Notes: generated from the letters alone by a model not told the origin. 64,000 bases of DNA from Sva-07 sp963747375 (GCA_963747375.1 CAVVFL010000011.1:62001-126000), one strand, 5' to 3'; numbered from the stretch's first letter, positions 46,849 to 55,510 are shown. Numbers and translations: made by a program.

Positions 46849-47820
46849 ATGAGCGCCACAACGACCACCCTCTCGGGTACCGGTCAGCCGGGACCGTCCA
46901 CCGGCGGGCAATCCGGCGGCTTCATCGACCGCGCCTACGGATTCCTCCGTCGTATCCCCACGGGCGTGCTGTGGCTCATCGTGGTGATCTGGAGCATCCC
47001 GACGCTCGGGTTGTTCATCAACTCGTTCCGCGGCCGCGATGCCCAGCGGGCCACGGGTTGGTGGAAGGTGAAGCCGAGCGAGTTGACGATCGACAACTAC
47101 GACACGATCTTCAGTGCTCGCGCCGGCCTCGGCCGGTCGCTGCTGAACTCGGCGGCCATCGCGATCCCGGCGACGATCATCCCGATCGCCATCGCGGCCT
47201 TCGCAGCCTACGGATTCGCCTGGATCCCGTTCCGGGGCCGCAAGACCCTGTTCATCGCCACGGTGGCGCTGCTCGCGATCCCGTTGCAGGTCGCGCTCAT
47301 CCCGTTGCTCCAGATGTTCGTCGGCGGCGCGAGTGTCACCCTGCCGTTTCTCGCCAAGACCATCGTCATCATCCCCGACTTCGGCCTGGCCGGCACGACG
47401 ACATCGGCCTGGCTGACGCACACCGGCTTCGCGATGCCATTCGCGATCTTCCTGTTGCACAACTACATCAGTTCGCTGCCCAAGGACCTGTTCGAGGCGG
47501 CGCGCATCGACGGCGCGGATCACTTCACGATCTTCTGGCGGCTCGTGCTGCCGCTGTCGATCCCGGTGCTCGCGGCGTTCGCCATCTTCCAGTTCCTGTG
47601 GACCTGGAACGACTACCTGATCGCCAACACGATGATCGGCGCCAACGCCAGCCAGCAGCCCACCACCATCCTCATCGCCAACCTGGCGGGTGACTTCGGA
47701 CGCAACGAGTACATCCTGCCCGCGGGCGCGTTCGTGCAGGCGTTCATCCCGCTCGTCGTCTTCTTCGCCCTCCAGCGCTACTTCGTCCGCGGCCTGCTCG
47801 CCGGCTCGGTCAAGGGATGA
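46849..47820 (+). CDS. Sugar ABC transporter permease, MalG-like
   Basis: 323-residue inner-membrane permease with six main helices. N-terminal cytoplasmic linker rich in Ser/Gly/Thr, then IPTGVLWLIVVIWSIPTLGL, ELTIDNYDTIFSA, AAFAAYGFAWIPFRGRKTLF, and the EAA loop LFEAARIDGADHFTIFWRLV; FAIFQFLWTWNDYLIANTMI is typical of MalG. Intact. It needs a cytoplasmic ATPase; none is in this operon, but the UgpC/MsmX-type ATPase at 49884 on the opposite strand could serve it. Confidence 0.93.
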   Translation: MSATTTTLSGTGQPGPSTGGQSGGFIDRAYGFLRRIPTGVLWLIVVIWSIPTLGLFINSFRGRDAQRATGWWKVKPSELTIDNYDTIFSARAGLGRSLLNSAAIAIPATIIPIAIAAFAAYGFAWIPFRGRKTLFIATVALLAIPLQVALIPLLQMFVGGASVTLPFLAKTIVIIPDFGLAGTTTSAWLTHTGFAMPFAIFLLHNYISSLPKDLFEAARIDGADHFTIFWRLVLPLSIPVLAAFAIFQFLWTWNDYLIANTMIGANASQQPTTILIANLAGDFGRNEYILPAGAFVQAFIPLVVFFALQRYFVRGLLAGSVKG

Positions 47821-47831
47821 TCGGACACGGC

Positions 47832-47837
47832 TAGCGT
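47832..47837 (+). promoter_or_regulatory. -10 box TAGCGT, leaderless promoter of the aldo/keto reductase
   Basis: TAGCGT ends 6 nt before the GTG at 47844, so the reductase can be transcribed separately from the transporter operon. Confidence 0.6.
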
Positions 47838-47843
47838 CCGACC

Positions 47844-48744
47844 GTGAACCTCGTCCAGTCCCATCGCCGCCAACTCGCCTCACTCGGTGAGGTCGGACCG
47901 CTCGCGTTCGGGCTGTGGCGATTCACGAACGACGACGTCGCAACCGCTCAGGCGCTGCTCGAGACCGCGCTCGACGCCGGCATGAACCTCGTCGACAACG
48001 CCGACGTGTACGGCTTCGACTGGGGCGGCACCGGGTTCGGCAGCGTCGAGGAGATCCTCGGGTCGGTCCTGGCTGCATCACCGAGCCTGCGCGATCGGAT
48101 GGTGCTCGCCACCAAGGGGGGCATCCTCCCTCCACTCCCCTACGACTCGTCGCCGGAGTACCTGCGCCGCGCGTGCGAGGCCTCGCTGCGCCGGATGAAC
48201 ACCGACGTGATCGACCTGTACCAGATCCATCGACCCGACCTCCTCGCTCACCCCGCCGACGTCGCGGCCACGCTCGCCGCGCTGCGCGACGAGGGCAAGA
48301 TCCGCGAGGTCGGAGTCTCCAACCACACCCCCGCACAGGTCGCGGCGCTCGCTGCACACCTTCCCTTCCCGCTCGCCTCGAACCAACCCGAGTACTCCGC
48401 GCTCCATCTCGACCCGCTACGCGACGGCACGTTCGACGACTGCATGCGCAACGGCACGGTCGCGTTGGCATGGAGTCCCGCTCGGCGGCGGGCGCCTCGC
48501 CACCGGAGACGACCTGCGCCCTGAATTGCTCGACGTCCTCGATCGGCTCGCCCGACGCGAAGACGTCGATCGCGGCACGATCGCGATCGCGTTCGTGCTC
48601 GCCCATCCGGCGGCACCGATCGCGATCATCGGTTCGCAGAACCCCCAGCGCATCGCCGCCAGTACGGCCGCACTCGACGTGACGCTCACGCGCGAGGACG
48701 TGTACTCGATCATCCAGGCTTCCGAAGGAGTCCCACTGCCATGA
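47844..48744 (+). CDS. Aldo/keto reductase (one +1 break)
   Basis: About 299 residues with one excess base near 48479. NADPH-dependent oxidoreductase of the AKR fold: LGEVGPLAFGLWRF, MNLVDNADVYGF (catalytic Asp and Tyr), MVLATKGGILP (Lys), LYQIHRPDLLAH (His), REVGVSNHTPAQVAAL, NQPEYSALH and, after the break, IAIAFVLAHPAAPIAIIGSQ with the phosphate-binding end. May act on a sugar or its aldehyde derivative. GTG 47844 fits a leaderless promoter; the stop overlaps the next ATG (ATGA). Confidence 0.88.
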
Positions 48745-49835
48745 GCACCATCGCCCGACCCGACGTTCCCGAGATCTCGTGGTTCAGTGCGCTGTGCGAC
48801 GACGACTACGAATTCCTCGGGGTCCCCGATCCCACGCTCGCAAGTTCGTGGGAGCACTGCTCCGACATCGTCGGCACGGCCGACCGCAACGGCTTCGACA
48901 ACGTGCTCCTGCCATCCGGCTACACACTCGGGATCGATTCGACGGCGTTCGCCGCGGCCATCGCCACCCACACCGAACACATCAACTTGCTGCTCGCGGT
49001 TCGCATGGGCGAGATGTGGTTGCCGCAGCTCGCCCGCCAACTGGCCTCGATCGACCAGTTCGCGGACGGCCGGCTGTGCATCAACATCATCTCGTCCGAC
49101 ATCCCCGGCGAGGAGCTCGAGTCGTCCCCTCGCTATCAGCGCACCCGCGAGTGGATGCAGGTCCTGCGCCAGCTGCTGAATGGGCGGGCGATCGACTTCC
49201 ACGGCGAGTTCGTCGACCTCGTGCTCGATCCACCACGAGCGACGACCGTCAACGGAACGTGCCCGCCGATGTACTTCGGTGGCTTCTCGCCTGCTGCCAA
49301 GGACGTGGCCGCGGCGGAGGCCGACGTGTTCCTCACGTGGCCCGACACGGTGTCGTCCGTCGCCGCGACCGTCGAGGAGATGACCACGATGGCGAGCGAG
49401 CGCTACGACCGCTCGCTCGTGTACGGCCTACGGGCCCACGTGATCGTGCGCGAGACCGAGACCGAGGCACGTGCCGCCGCCGAACGTCTCGTGTCCCGTC
49501 TCGACGCCGACACCGGCGAGGCGATCCGCAACAAGTCGCTCGACGCCGCGTCCGTGGGCGTGCAGCGTCAGGCATCCCTGCGCGACGCCGCGAGCGACGA
49601 CGGGTTCGTCGAGGAGGCGCTGTGGACCGGCGTGGGCCGCGCCCGAAGCGGAGCGGGCGCCGCGATCGTCGGCGATCCCGATCAGGTGGTCGCGAAGATC
49701 CGGGCGTACCAGGACGCCGGCATCGGCGCATTCATCCTGTCGGGGTACACGCACATCGACGAATGCGACCTGGTTGCCCAGCACGTGCTGCCCCGCCTCG
49801 ACCACGCACCACTCAAGCCTCGCTGGAGCGCCTGA
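48741..49835 (+). CDS. LLM-class flavin-dependent monooxygenase
   Basis: 364-residue luciferase-like (bacterial luciferase/SsuD) TIM barrel using FMNH2 or F420. Seen: EHCSDIVGTADRNGFDNVLL, HINLLLAVRMGEMWLPQLAR, RQLASIDQFADGRLCINIIS, MYFGGFSPAAKDVAAAEADV and VGDPDQVVAKIRAYQDAGIG near the C-terminus. Resembles alkanesulfonate monooxygenases; the substrate is not fixed by sequence. Co-translated with the aldo/keto reductase (4-nt overlap). Convergent with the ATPase gene. Confidence 0.85.
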   Translation: MSTIARPDVPEISWFSALCDDDYEFLGVPDPTLASSWEHCSDIVGTADRNGFDNVLLPSGYTLGIDSTAFAAAIATHTEHINLLLAVRMGEMWLPQLARQLASIDQFADGRLCINIISSDIPGEELESSPRYQRTREWMQVLRQLLNGRAIDFHGEFVDLVLDPPRATTVNGTCPPMYFGGFSPAAKDVAAAEADVFLTWPDTVSSVAATVEEMTTMASERYDRSLVYGLRAHVIVRETETEARAAAERLVSRLDADTGEAIRNKSLDAASVGVQRQASLRDAASDDGFVEEALWTGVGRARSGAGAAIVGDPDQVVAKIRAYQDAGIGAFILSGYTHIDECDLVAQHVLPRLDHAPLKPRWSA

Positions 49836-49846
49836 GCGGCAGACCG

Positions 49847-49865
49847 CCGGCCCACATCCGGCCGG
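49847..49865. terminator. Bidirectional stem-loop between convergent genes
   Basis: CCGGCC and GGCCGG form a perfect 6-bp stem with a 7-nt loop, in the 48-bp gap between the monooxygenase and the ATPase stops. Confidence 0.45.
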
Positions 49866-49883
49866 TGAGCGCCACTCGATGGT

Positions 49884-51056
49884 TCAGCCCTCGATGGTCT
49901 GACGAGTCTCGGGGTCGAAGAAGTGCATGTTCTCGGTCGAGATCGCGATCTCGACCGTCTGGCCCATGCGAACGGGCGACCGCGGGCTGAATCGGCCGAC
50001 GGCGTTGGCCGACCCTGCGCCGGACTTCTCCTCGACGGCATCGGGATCGCCGGAGTCGACCGTCGGCGCATCGATGCGGAAATGGACCATGATCTCCGAG
50101 CCCAGCGCTTCGATGAGCGACACCGTCGAGGTGAGCCGTTGCGACTCGGGCACGTTCGGCGCGAGCGACGCGTCCTCGTAATCCTCGGGCCTGATGCCGA
50201 TGATCACCGTGCGGCCGTCGTAGTCGCGGAGCCTCGGGTTCTTGGCGAGGCATTCGGCCGGGAGTCCGAGCACATTCGAACCCAGCGTCACCGTCCCGAC
50301 GTCACCCGACAGGTGGACATCGGCCTCGAACAGGTTCATCGACGGTGAGCCGATGAAGGCAGCGACGAACACGTTGACGGGGTGGTCGTACAGGTTCTGC
50401 GGGGTGTCGACCTGCTGGAGGTAGCCGTCCTTCAGCACCGCAACGCGATCACCCATCGTCATCGCTTCGATCTGGTCGTGCGTGACATACACCGTGGTGA
50501 CCGCCAACTCCCGCTGCAGGGCGGCGATCTCCGCGCGCATCTGGACACGCAGTTTCGCGTCGAGGTTCGACAACGGCTCGTCCATCAGGAACGCCGCCGG
50601 CTGGCGAACGATCGCACGGCCCATGGCGACGCGCTGGCGCTGGCCACCCGACAGCTGACCCGGCTTGCGTTGCAGGTTGTCCTCGAGTTCGAGGATCGCC
50701 GCCGCCTTGCGGACGCGGGTGTCGATCTCCTCCTTGGGCACCTTCGCCAACTTCAACGCGAACCCGATGTTGTCGTACACGGTCATGTGGGGGTACAGCG
50801 CGTAGTTCTGGAACACCATGGCGATGTCGCGGTCCTTCGGCTCGACGTCGTTGACCACACGGTCGCCGATGCGCATCGTGCCGCCCGAGATCGTCTCGAG
50901 GCCGGCGATCATGCGCAACGCCGTGGACTTGCCGCACCCCGACGGGCCAACCAGTACGAGGAACTCCTTGTCCGCGATCTCGATGTTCAGATCATGAATC
51001 GCGTGAAACCCGTTCTCGTACACCTTGTTGATGTTGTCGAGTTGGACTGTCGCCAT
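49884..51056 (-). CDS. Sugar ABC transporter ATP-binding protein, UgpC/MsmX type
   Basis: 390-residue ATPase: Walker A in LVLVGPSGCGKSTALRMIAG, Q-loop VFQNYALYPHMTVYDNIGF, signature GQLSGGQRQRVAMGRAI, Walker B AFLMDEPLSNLDAKLRVQ and H-loop TVYVTHDQIEAMTMGD. The C-terminal 140 residues form the OB-like regulatory domain of carbohydrate importers (SPSMNLFEADVHL, GIRPEDYEDAS). UgpC/MsmX proteins energise several sugar importers, so it probably drives the 43-47 kb transporter. A charged insert (about 345-370) in the last domain is unusual. Complete frame. Confidence 0.93.
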   Translation of the reverse strand: MATVQLDNINKVYENGFHAIHDLNIEIADKEFLVLVGPSGCGKSTALRMIAGLETISGGTMRIGDRVVNDVEPKDRDIAMVFQNYALYPHMTVYDNIGFALKLAKVPKEEIDTRVRKAAAILELEDNLQRKPGQLSGGQRQRVAMGRAIVRQPAAFLMDEPLSNLDAKLRVQMRAEIAALQRELAVTTVYVTHDQIEAMTMGDRVAVLKDGYLQQVDTPQNLYDHPVNVFVAAFIGSPSMNLFEADVHLSGDVGTVTLGSNVLGLPAECLAKNPRLRDYDGRTVIIGIRPEDYEDASLAPNVPESQRLTSTVSLIEALGSEIMVHFRIDAPTVDSGDPDAVEEKSGAGSANAVGRFSPRSPVRMGQTVEIAISTENMHFFDPETRQTIEG

Positions 51057-51129
51057 GTTGATGTCTCCCTCTGGTGTTGCGCTCGTGGGCGCCAGCCTGG
51101 ATTCCCCCCGGGGCTGACAGGTCCAGAAC

Positions 51130-51230
51130 TTAGCCGATCGACACCCGCCGGAGCACGGGGGACGGTGCAGTCGTCGCTCGCACGATCAATTCACCGGGCA
51201 GCATCCGCTCACCGCGGTCGTACGGCTGAT
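51130..51230 (-). pseudogene. Remnant: C-terminus of a LacI-family regulator
   Basis: Minus strand reads ...YDRGERMLPGELIVRATTAPS followed by about ten residues and TAA at 51130-51132. The GELIVR(A/R)(T/S)T ending is that of LacI/GalR regulators. Nothing upstream of about 51230 continues the protein: the sequence switches to the plus-strand remnant described next. So the DNA-binding and most of the effector domain are missing. It lies just upstream of the ABC ATPase, a usual place for such a regulator. Confidence 0.6.
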
Positions 51231-51419
51231 CCTGAATCTGACGACCTGCATCTCACGCTCGACGCCATCGGGGTGCCGTCCGAACTCGCCGAACGTGATC
51301 ACTTCGGTGCGGCGATGTTCCTCCTCGACTCGAACGATGTGTCGATGGAGATCCCGTCGCTGCGCGTCACCCTGCGCGGCACTCCGGGGGCCGTCGTGCT
51401 GTCCTTCCCGCTCGTCTGA
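51231..51419 (+). pseudogene. Remnant: C-terminus of an unidentified protein
   Basis: Plus-strand frame reading DDLHLTLDAIGVPSELAERD, HFGAAMFLLDSNDVSMEIPS and LRVTLRGTPGAVVLSFPLV with a stop at 51417-51419. It has protein-like composition, ends as a normal gene would, but has no start: upstream in the same frame is only antisense of other genes. Head-to-head with the LacI remnant, both lacking their 5' parts at the same point. Family not recognised. Confidence 0.45.
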
Positions 51420-51443
51420 ACGGGGACCACGCCCGGGCGCCGA

Positions 51444-51449
51444 TAGCGT
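51444..51449 (+). promoter_or_regulatory. -10 box TAGCGT, leaderless promoter of the 51458 gene
   Basis: TAGCGT ends 8 nt before the GTG at 51458. Confidence 0.55.
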
Positions 51450-51457
51450 CGAGCGAC

Positions 51458-52052
51458 GTGAATCAGATGAAGAACCGGATGCAGGCGCTCGGCCTGCTCG
51501 ATCGCTCGTTCAAGGCCGCGACCGACGAGGAGCTCGCCACAGCGATCGAAGCGCTCGACGACGACCATCGTGAGGGCCTCGAGTCGTTCGTCGACGCGCT
51601 GACCCCTGCGGGTGTACGCGCCGGCGTCAAGGCCGGTCGGATCGACGGCGGCATGGAAGCCATCGCTGCGGTGCTGACCGATCTGTGTCTCGCCGATTGC
51701 ATCACCGAGCTCGGCGACCACGCCGACAGCCCGTCGACGGCCGCAGCTTCAAGAGGTACTGCCCGGCATCGTCGAACGCCACGGCGTCGCATCGACTCGC
51801 ATCATGTTGGCCTCGACGGTCGCCGGCGAAGCACCGGCCTCGGCGATCATCCGCGACCTGTTGAAGAGCGACGAACTCGTCAAGCTGCCGAAGGCCGACG
51901 AGGTCACCATTGCGCCGTTGATCGACACGCAGAAGCGCTCCGACGACGAACAGGCAGCGCTCAAGGCCAAGCGCACCGAGGCCAAGGCCGCCAAGAAGGA
52001 AGCCGAACGCGCCCGTAAGGCGCAGTCGGCCGCCGCCCGCAACCGCGCCTGA
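51458..52052 (+). CDS. Hypothetical helical protein with Lys/Ala-rich tail (one +1 break)
   Basis: About 197 residues across an excess base near 51745. N-terminal half: MKNRMQALGLLDRSFKAATD, LATAIEALDDDHREGLESFV, GVKAGRIDGGMEAIAAVLTD, all helical. After the break: LQEVLPGIVERHGVASTRIM, APASAIIRDLLKSDELVKLP and a strongly charged Lys/Ala/Glu/Arg tail (AKRTEAKAAKKEAERARKAQ) that should form a single long helix. No catalytic motif, no signal peptide. I do not recognise the family. Leaderless promoter upstream. Confidence 0.6.
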
Positions 52053-52084
52053 CGGTTACGCCGGTGCCAGCCCGCGACCGATCG

Positions 52085-52588
52085 TCACAGCAGTCCGCGT
52101 TCGTGGTCGAGAAGCCAGGCCTTCGTGCCGATGCCGCCGGCGAATCCGGTGAGTGAGCCGTTCGACCCGACCACTCGGTGACACGGCACGACGATCGAGA
52201 TCGGATTGCGGCCGTTCGCGGCGCCGACCGCGCGGGCCTTGCGTCGATCGCCCATCCGGGCGGCCTGTTCTCCGTAGCTGACCGTGGTCCCGTAGGGAAT
52301 GGTCCGCAGCGCCATCCATGCCGACTGTTGGAACTCGGTGCCGACCGGGTCGAGTGGGAGGTCGAACTCCTCCCGTTCGCCGTCGAAGTACTCGGTGAGC
52401 TGGGTGACGGTCGCCACGATCACCGGATGATCGGAGTCCGTCGACGCCGCGGCGAGACGCACGCGGCCCGGGTCGTCGTCGGGCCAGAGGATCGCCCGCA
52501 CGCCATCGGCCGACACGACGATCGTGAGCGGGCCGACCGGTGTGTCCATCACGGTCGAGACGAGTTCGGTGGTTGATCCGTGGTTCAC
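52085..52588 (-). CDS. ogt: Methylated-DNA--[protein]-cysteine S-methyltransferase
   Basis: 167-residue O6-alkylguanine-DNA alkyltransferase that transfers the alkyl group onto its own cysteine. Active site PCHRVVGSNGSLTGFAGG (Cys136), with IPYGTTVSYGEQAARMG (helix-turn-helix) and AVGAANGRNPISIVV ahead of it; N-terminal ribonuclease-like domain is full-length. GTG 52588 follows GGAAGGA by 7 nt and overlaps the alkA stop (GTGA). Last gene of an alkylation-repair operon. Confidence 0.94.
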   Translation of the reverse strand: MNHGSTTELVSTVMDTPVGPLTIVVSADGVRAILWPDDDPGRVRLAAASTDSDHPVIVATVTQLTEYFDGEREEFDLPLDPVGTEFQQSAWMALRTIPYGTTVSYGEQAARMGDRRKARAVGAANGRNPISIVVPCHRVVGSNGSLTGFAGGIGTKAWLLDHERGLL

Positions 52589-53491
52589 GGCGTGGTCCTT
52601 CCGGTTGATTCGGCGGGCGACAGGCTCGCCCAGAGGTGGTGAACGGCGTAGGAACGCCAGGGTGCCCATTCCAGGGAGCGGGAGGCCCCGATCTGGAGCG
52701 CATCGAGCGCGTGGCGGACACCGAGGTCGGCGTCGAGGAACATGTCGGGATGGCCGAGCCCCCGCATGACGACGTAGTCGGCGGTCCACGGTCCGATGCC
52801 GCGGAGGCGAAGGAGCTGGTCGCGGGCCGCGGCGGGGTCGGCGCCGACATGCAACTCGACGCTGCCGTTGAGAACGGCGTCAGCGAGCCGTCGGATCGTG
52901 TCGCGCCGGGCGTGCGGCATCGAGAACGCCTCGTCCGGTGCGGCGAGCAGCTGCTCGGGAGTCGGGAACAGGCGGCTGACGCCATCGACGGTGACGCCGG
53001 TGCCAGGCACCGGCGTCACCGTCTCGATCGGCGAGCCGGCCGCTTCGACGATCCGACCCGCCACGGTGCGAGCACCCGCGACCGACACCTGCTGACCGAT
53101 GACCGCTCGCACGGCGGTTTCGAACGCATCGACACTGGCCGGCGAGCGACGACCCGGCACCGCACGGACGAGGGGTCGCAGGACCGGGTCACGGCCGAGC
53201 GCTTCGTCGACTGCGGTCGGGTCGGCGTCGAGATCGAGGAGCCGCCGGATTCGCTGCACCGCTGCGGCGAGGTCACCCCACGACGTCAGGGCGAGCCGAG
53301 CGGCAACATGGTCGTCGCTCGCGTCGAGGGTGACCACGCCCGGCCCGCCGGGCAGATCGAGGCTTCGCCGGTACGTCGCCACCGTCCCAGGACTCGGTTC
53401 CCGGAATCGCCCGTTCACCGATGAAGGCCATCACGGCATCGGCGGCGAACGGTCGACGAACCGGCAGCCTCAACGACACGGTCCCCGTCAC
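52585..53491 (-). CDS. alkA: DNA-3-methyladenine glycosylase II, AlkA type (one +1 break)
   Basis: About 302 residues with an excess base near 53383. N-terminal AlkA_N domain: VSLRLPVRRPFAADAVMAFI, GERAIPGTESWDG, then YRRSLDLPGGPGVVTLDASD. The glycosylase domain follows: FETAVRAVIGQQVSVAGART, a helix-hairpin-helix LLRLRGIGPWTADYVVMRGL and the catalytic Asp in PDMFLDADLGVRHALD. It removes alkylated bases such as 3-methyladenine. GTG 53491 overlaps the adaA stop (TCAC on the plus strand, GTGA on the coding strand). In many actinobacteria the Ada and AlkA parts form one protein; here they are two coupled genes. Confidence 0.9.
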
Positions 53492-54159
53492 GACGCCACC
53501 CCTCCCTCCACCCACTCGAGCCGGAAATTCGGAGCGATCGTTGCGCTGAGCGGGACGATCGCTCCGAATTTCGGGGTTGGTTTCGGGGGGTGGGGGGCGG
53601 CGCGAAGGGCGGTCGGTGACGCGGCGAACACGCTGCGCATCGTGTCGTTGAACTGGCGGACGCTGCCGAAGCCGGCGGCGAACGCGATGTCGGTGAGCGG
53701 CATCGTCGTCGTCTCGACGAGCAGTCGAGCGGTGTGGGCTCGCTGGGCCCGTGCGACGGCGAGCGGGCCGGCGCCGAGTTCGTCGGTGAGCACCCGGTTG
53801 AGGTGACGCTCGCTGTAGCCGAGACGTCGAGCGAGCCCCGGTACCCCCTCTCGCTCGACGAGGCCGTCGGCGATCAGGCGCATCGCCCGCGCGACGACGT
53901 CCTGGCGGACATTCCAGTCGGGCGACCCGGGCGACGCATCGGGGCGGCAACGCTTGCACGCCCGGAAGCCGCGCTGCTGCGCCGCCGCTGCGGTCGGGAA
54001 GAAGTCGACGTTGGTGCGCTTTGGTGTGATCGCCGGACAACTCGGACGACAGTAGATGCCTGTCGTGCGAACCGCCGTCACGAACCACCCGTCGAATCGC
54101 TGGTCGCGGCTCTGCACTGCGACGTAGCAGTGGTCGGGGTCGAGCGGAGGCACGTGCAC
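53488..54159 (-). CDS. Ada-type methyl-phosphotriester-sensing regulator
   Basis: 223-residue AdaA-like protein. Zinc-bound methyl acceptor: TGIYCRPSCPAITPKRTNVD and RGFRACKRCRPD provide C37, C41, C68, C71, the Ada four-cysteine site. Then an AraC-type double HTH: GVPGLARRLGYSERHLNRVL and MPLTDIAFAAGFGSVRQFND. After ASPTALRAAPH the tail is encoded by a P2 palindrome (PKFGAIVPLSATIAPNF) and ends EGGVAS. The protein should sense DNA methylation and activate the operon. GTG 54159 lies against a perfect inverted repeat. Coupled to alkA. Confidence 0.88.
   Translation of the reverse strand: MHVPPLDPDHCYVAVQSRDQRFDGWFVTAVRTTGIYCRPSCPAITPKRTNVDFFPTAAAAQQRGFRACKRCRPDASPGSPDWNVRQDVVARAMRLIADGLVEREGVPGLARRLGYSERHLNRVLTDELGAGPLAVARAQRAHTARLLVETTTMPLTDIAFAAGFGSVRQFNDTMRSVFAASPTALRAAPHPPKPTPKFGAIVPLSATIAPNFRLEWVEGGVAS
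53524..53572. repeat. 49-bp palindrome, family P2 copy B, inside the adaA 3' end
   Basis: Perfect 18-bp arms GAAATTCGGAGCGATCGT and ACGATCGCTCCGAATTTC with centre TGCGCTGAGCGGG. Same outer GAAATTC and GCTGAGCG centre as copy A at 20725. It encodes the last residues of the Ada-like protein, so the repeat has been taken into a coding region. Confidence 0.88.
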
Positions 54160-54182
54160 ATCATGCCCGACGTCGGCATGAT
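54160..54182. promoter_or_regulatory. Perfect inverted repeat ATCATGCC-N7-GGCATGAT at the adaA start
   Basis: 8-bp perfect arms, 7-bp centre CGACGTC, directly abutting the adaA GTG. Candidate binding site for the Ada-like activator or another regulator of the repair operon. Confidence 0.55.
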
Positions 54183-54213
54183 CGACTAGCGGAAATCGGC
54201 CACGGCAGCCGGA

Positions 54214-54226
54214 GCCCCTGCGGGGC
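54214..54226 (-). terminator. Short GC stem-loop after the MFS gene start of the adaA leader
   Basis: GCCCC-TGC-GGGGC hairpin 6 bp beyond the stop of the MFS gene in the 72-bp gap before adaA. Weak; no T-run. Confidence 0.35.
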
Positions 54227-54231
54227 GCAGT

Positions 54232-55509
54232 TCACTCGCCGGCGACCGGGGTGTACGTGGTCGGGATGTCGCTGTAGACCGGTCCGGCATCGGGCGACCC
54301 CGCCGGCACGAGCCGATACCGCAGGAGGTACAGCCCGAGGACGCAGAACAACGCACCACCGACGAAACCGTGTTGCTTGCCGACCGCTTGGGCGAACGCT
54401 CCGATCGTCAGCCCGCCGACCACCGAGCCGACCTCGAAGAACATCGTGAACGAGCTGACGGCCCACGCCCGATCGCTGTCGCTGGCCCGATTGACGGTGA
54501 GGGCGAGCAGCGATGGATAGTTGAACGCCATGCCGAACCCGACGAACACCGCAGCGAACCACAGCGCCGGGAATGGTCGGGAACAACGCGAGGATCGATC
54601 AGAGCCGATCAGCACGTTGCCGAGGGCGATCGTCACCGCCCGACGCGGACCGAGGCGCTCAGGGAGGGTCGCTCCGAAGACGCGCACGAGCACCGACACG
54701 AGCGCGTAGACCGCGAAGAGCCCGCCCGAACTCGCCAGGCCGACCGATCGGGAGTAGTCGGGCAGAAATGCAGAGAACGACGCGAACGCGGCGACACCGG
54801 CGGCGAGCACGAGCCCGGGCATGATCGCGGCCGGATGGATCAGCCGACGCCGTCCGGTTGCGGGAGCCGCGGATGCGATGGTGTCATCGAGCACATCGTT
54901 GGCGGCCTCGACCCGTGCCGGGGCGAACAGAGCGACGCCGGCAGCCAGGAACGCGAACAGACCCGCCACGAAGAATGCCCGCTCGAAATTCGTGTCGTCG
55001 AGCAGCGCCTCACCGATGATCGGCCCCATGCCGATGCCGCCGAACACGGCGACCGAGAAGTAGCTCGCACCCTCTGCTCGGCGGTCACGCGGCGACATGT
55101 CGGCGATCAAGGTGGCCGCGCCGACGAACACGGCTGCCTCGCCGATGCCGGTGAACCCCCGCAGGATCAACAGCTGCCAGAACTCGGTGACCTGACTCGA
55201 GCCGATCCCGCTGAGTCCGGCGAGAACGGCACCGCCGACCATGAGCACGCGTCGCCCGTATCGATCGGCGAGTCGGCCCAACAACGGCCTTGCGCAGATC
55301 GCTGCGAGAGCAAAAGCGGCGACGGTCAGGCCGATACCGAACTCGCCGGCGTGCAACGGCCCCTCGATGAACAGCGGCACGATCGGGATCAGTATCCCGA
55401 TGTACACGAAGAACACCAGCGCCGTTCCGGTCACGATCAGGAACGGGCGCGTGAGCAACGACTCGCGCTCCATTCCCGAACCCGTCACCACAGACATCCC
55501 CCCATCCAA
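54232..55509 (-). CDS. MFS transporter (three compensating +1 bases inside)
   Basis: 425-residue twelve-helix major facilitator. FLIVTGTALVFFVYIGILIP, loop 2-3 LLGRLADRYGRRVLMVGGAV, GFTGIGEAAVFVGAATLIAD, DRRAEGASYFSVAVFGGIGM, FSAFLPDYSRSVGLASSGGL, GFGMAFNYPSLLALTVNRAS. In the open frame, one helix reads GSDRSSRCSRPFPALW, which is polar; dropping single bases near 54605, 54596 and 54567 gives ALIILALFPTIPALW, a normal helix, with the frame restored. So the gene is essentially intact. Possibly a drug/arabinose-efflux-type exporter; substrate unknown. Start ATG 55509 or 55497. Confidence 0.85.
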   Translation of the reverse strand: MDGGMSVVTGSGMERESLLTRPFLIVTGTALVFFVYIGILIPIVPLFIEGPLHAGEFGIGLTVAAFALAAICARPLLGRLADRYGRRVLMVGGAVLAGLSGIGSSQVTEFWQLLILRGFTGIGEAAVFVGAATLIADMSPRDRRAEGASYFSVAVFGGIGMGPIIGEALLDDTNFERAFFVAGLFAFLAAGVALFAPARVEAANDVLDDTIASAAPATGRRRLIHPAAIMPGLVLAAGVAAFASFSAFLPDYSRSVGLASSGGLFAVYALVSVLVRVFGATLPERLGPRRAVTIALGNVLIGSDRSSRCSRPFPALWFAAVFVGFGMAFNYPSLLALTVNRASDSDRAWAVSSFTMFFEVGSVVGGLTIGAFAQAVGKQHGFVGGALFCVLGLYLLRYRLVPAGSPDAGPVYSDIPTTYTPVAGE

Positions 55510-55510
55510 C

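Noticed and set aside
45577..47883. 768-codon minus-strand open frame opposite the permease genes
   Set aside because: Composition is Arg/Asp/Glu/His/Gln-rich low complexity, typical of the antisense of GC-rich membrane-protein genes; the plus strand has clear permease sequence.
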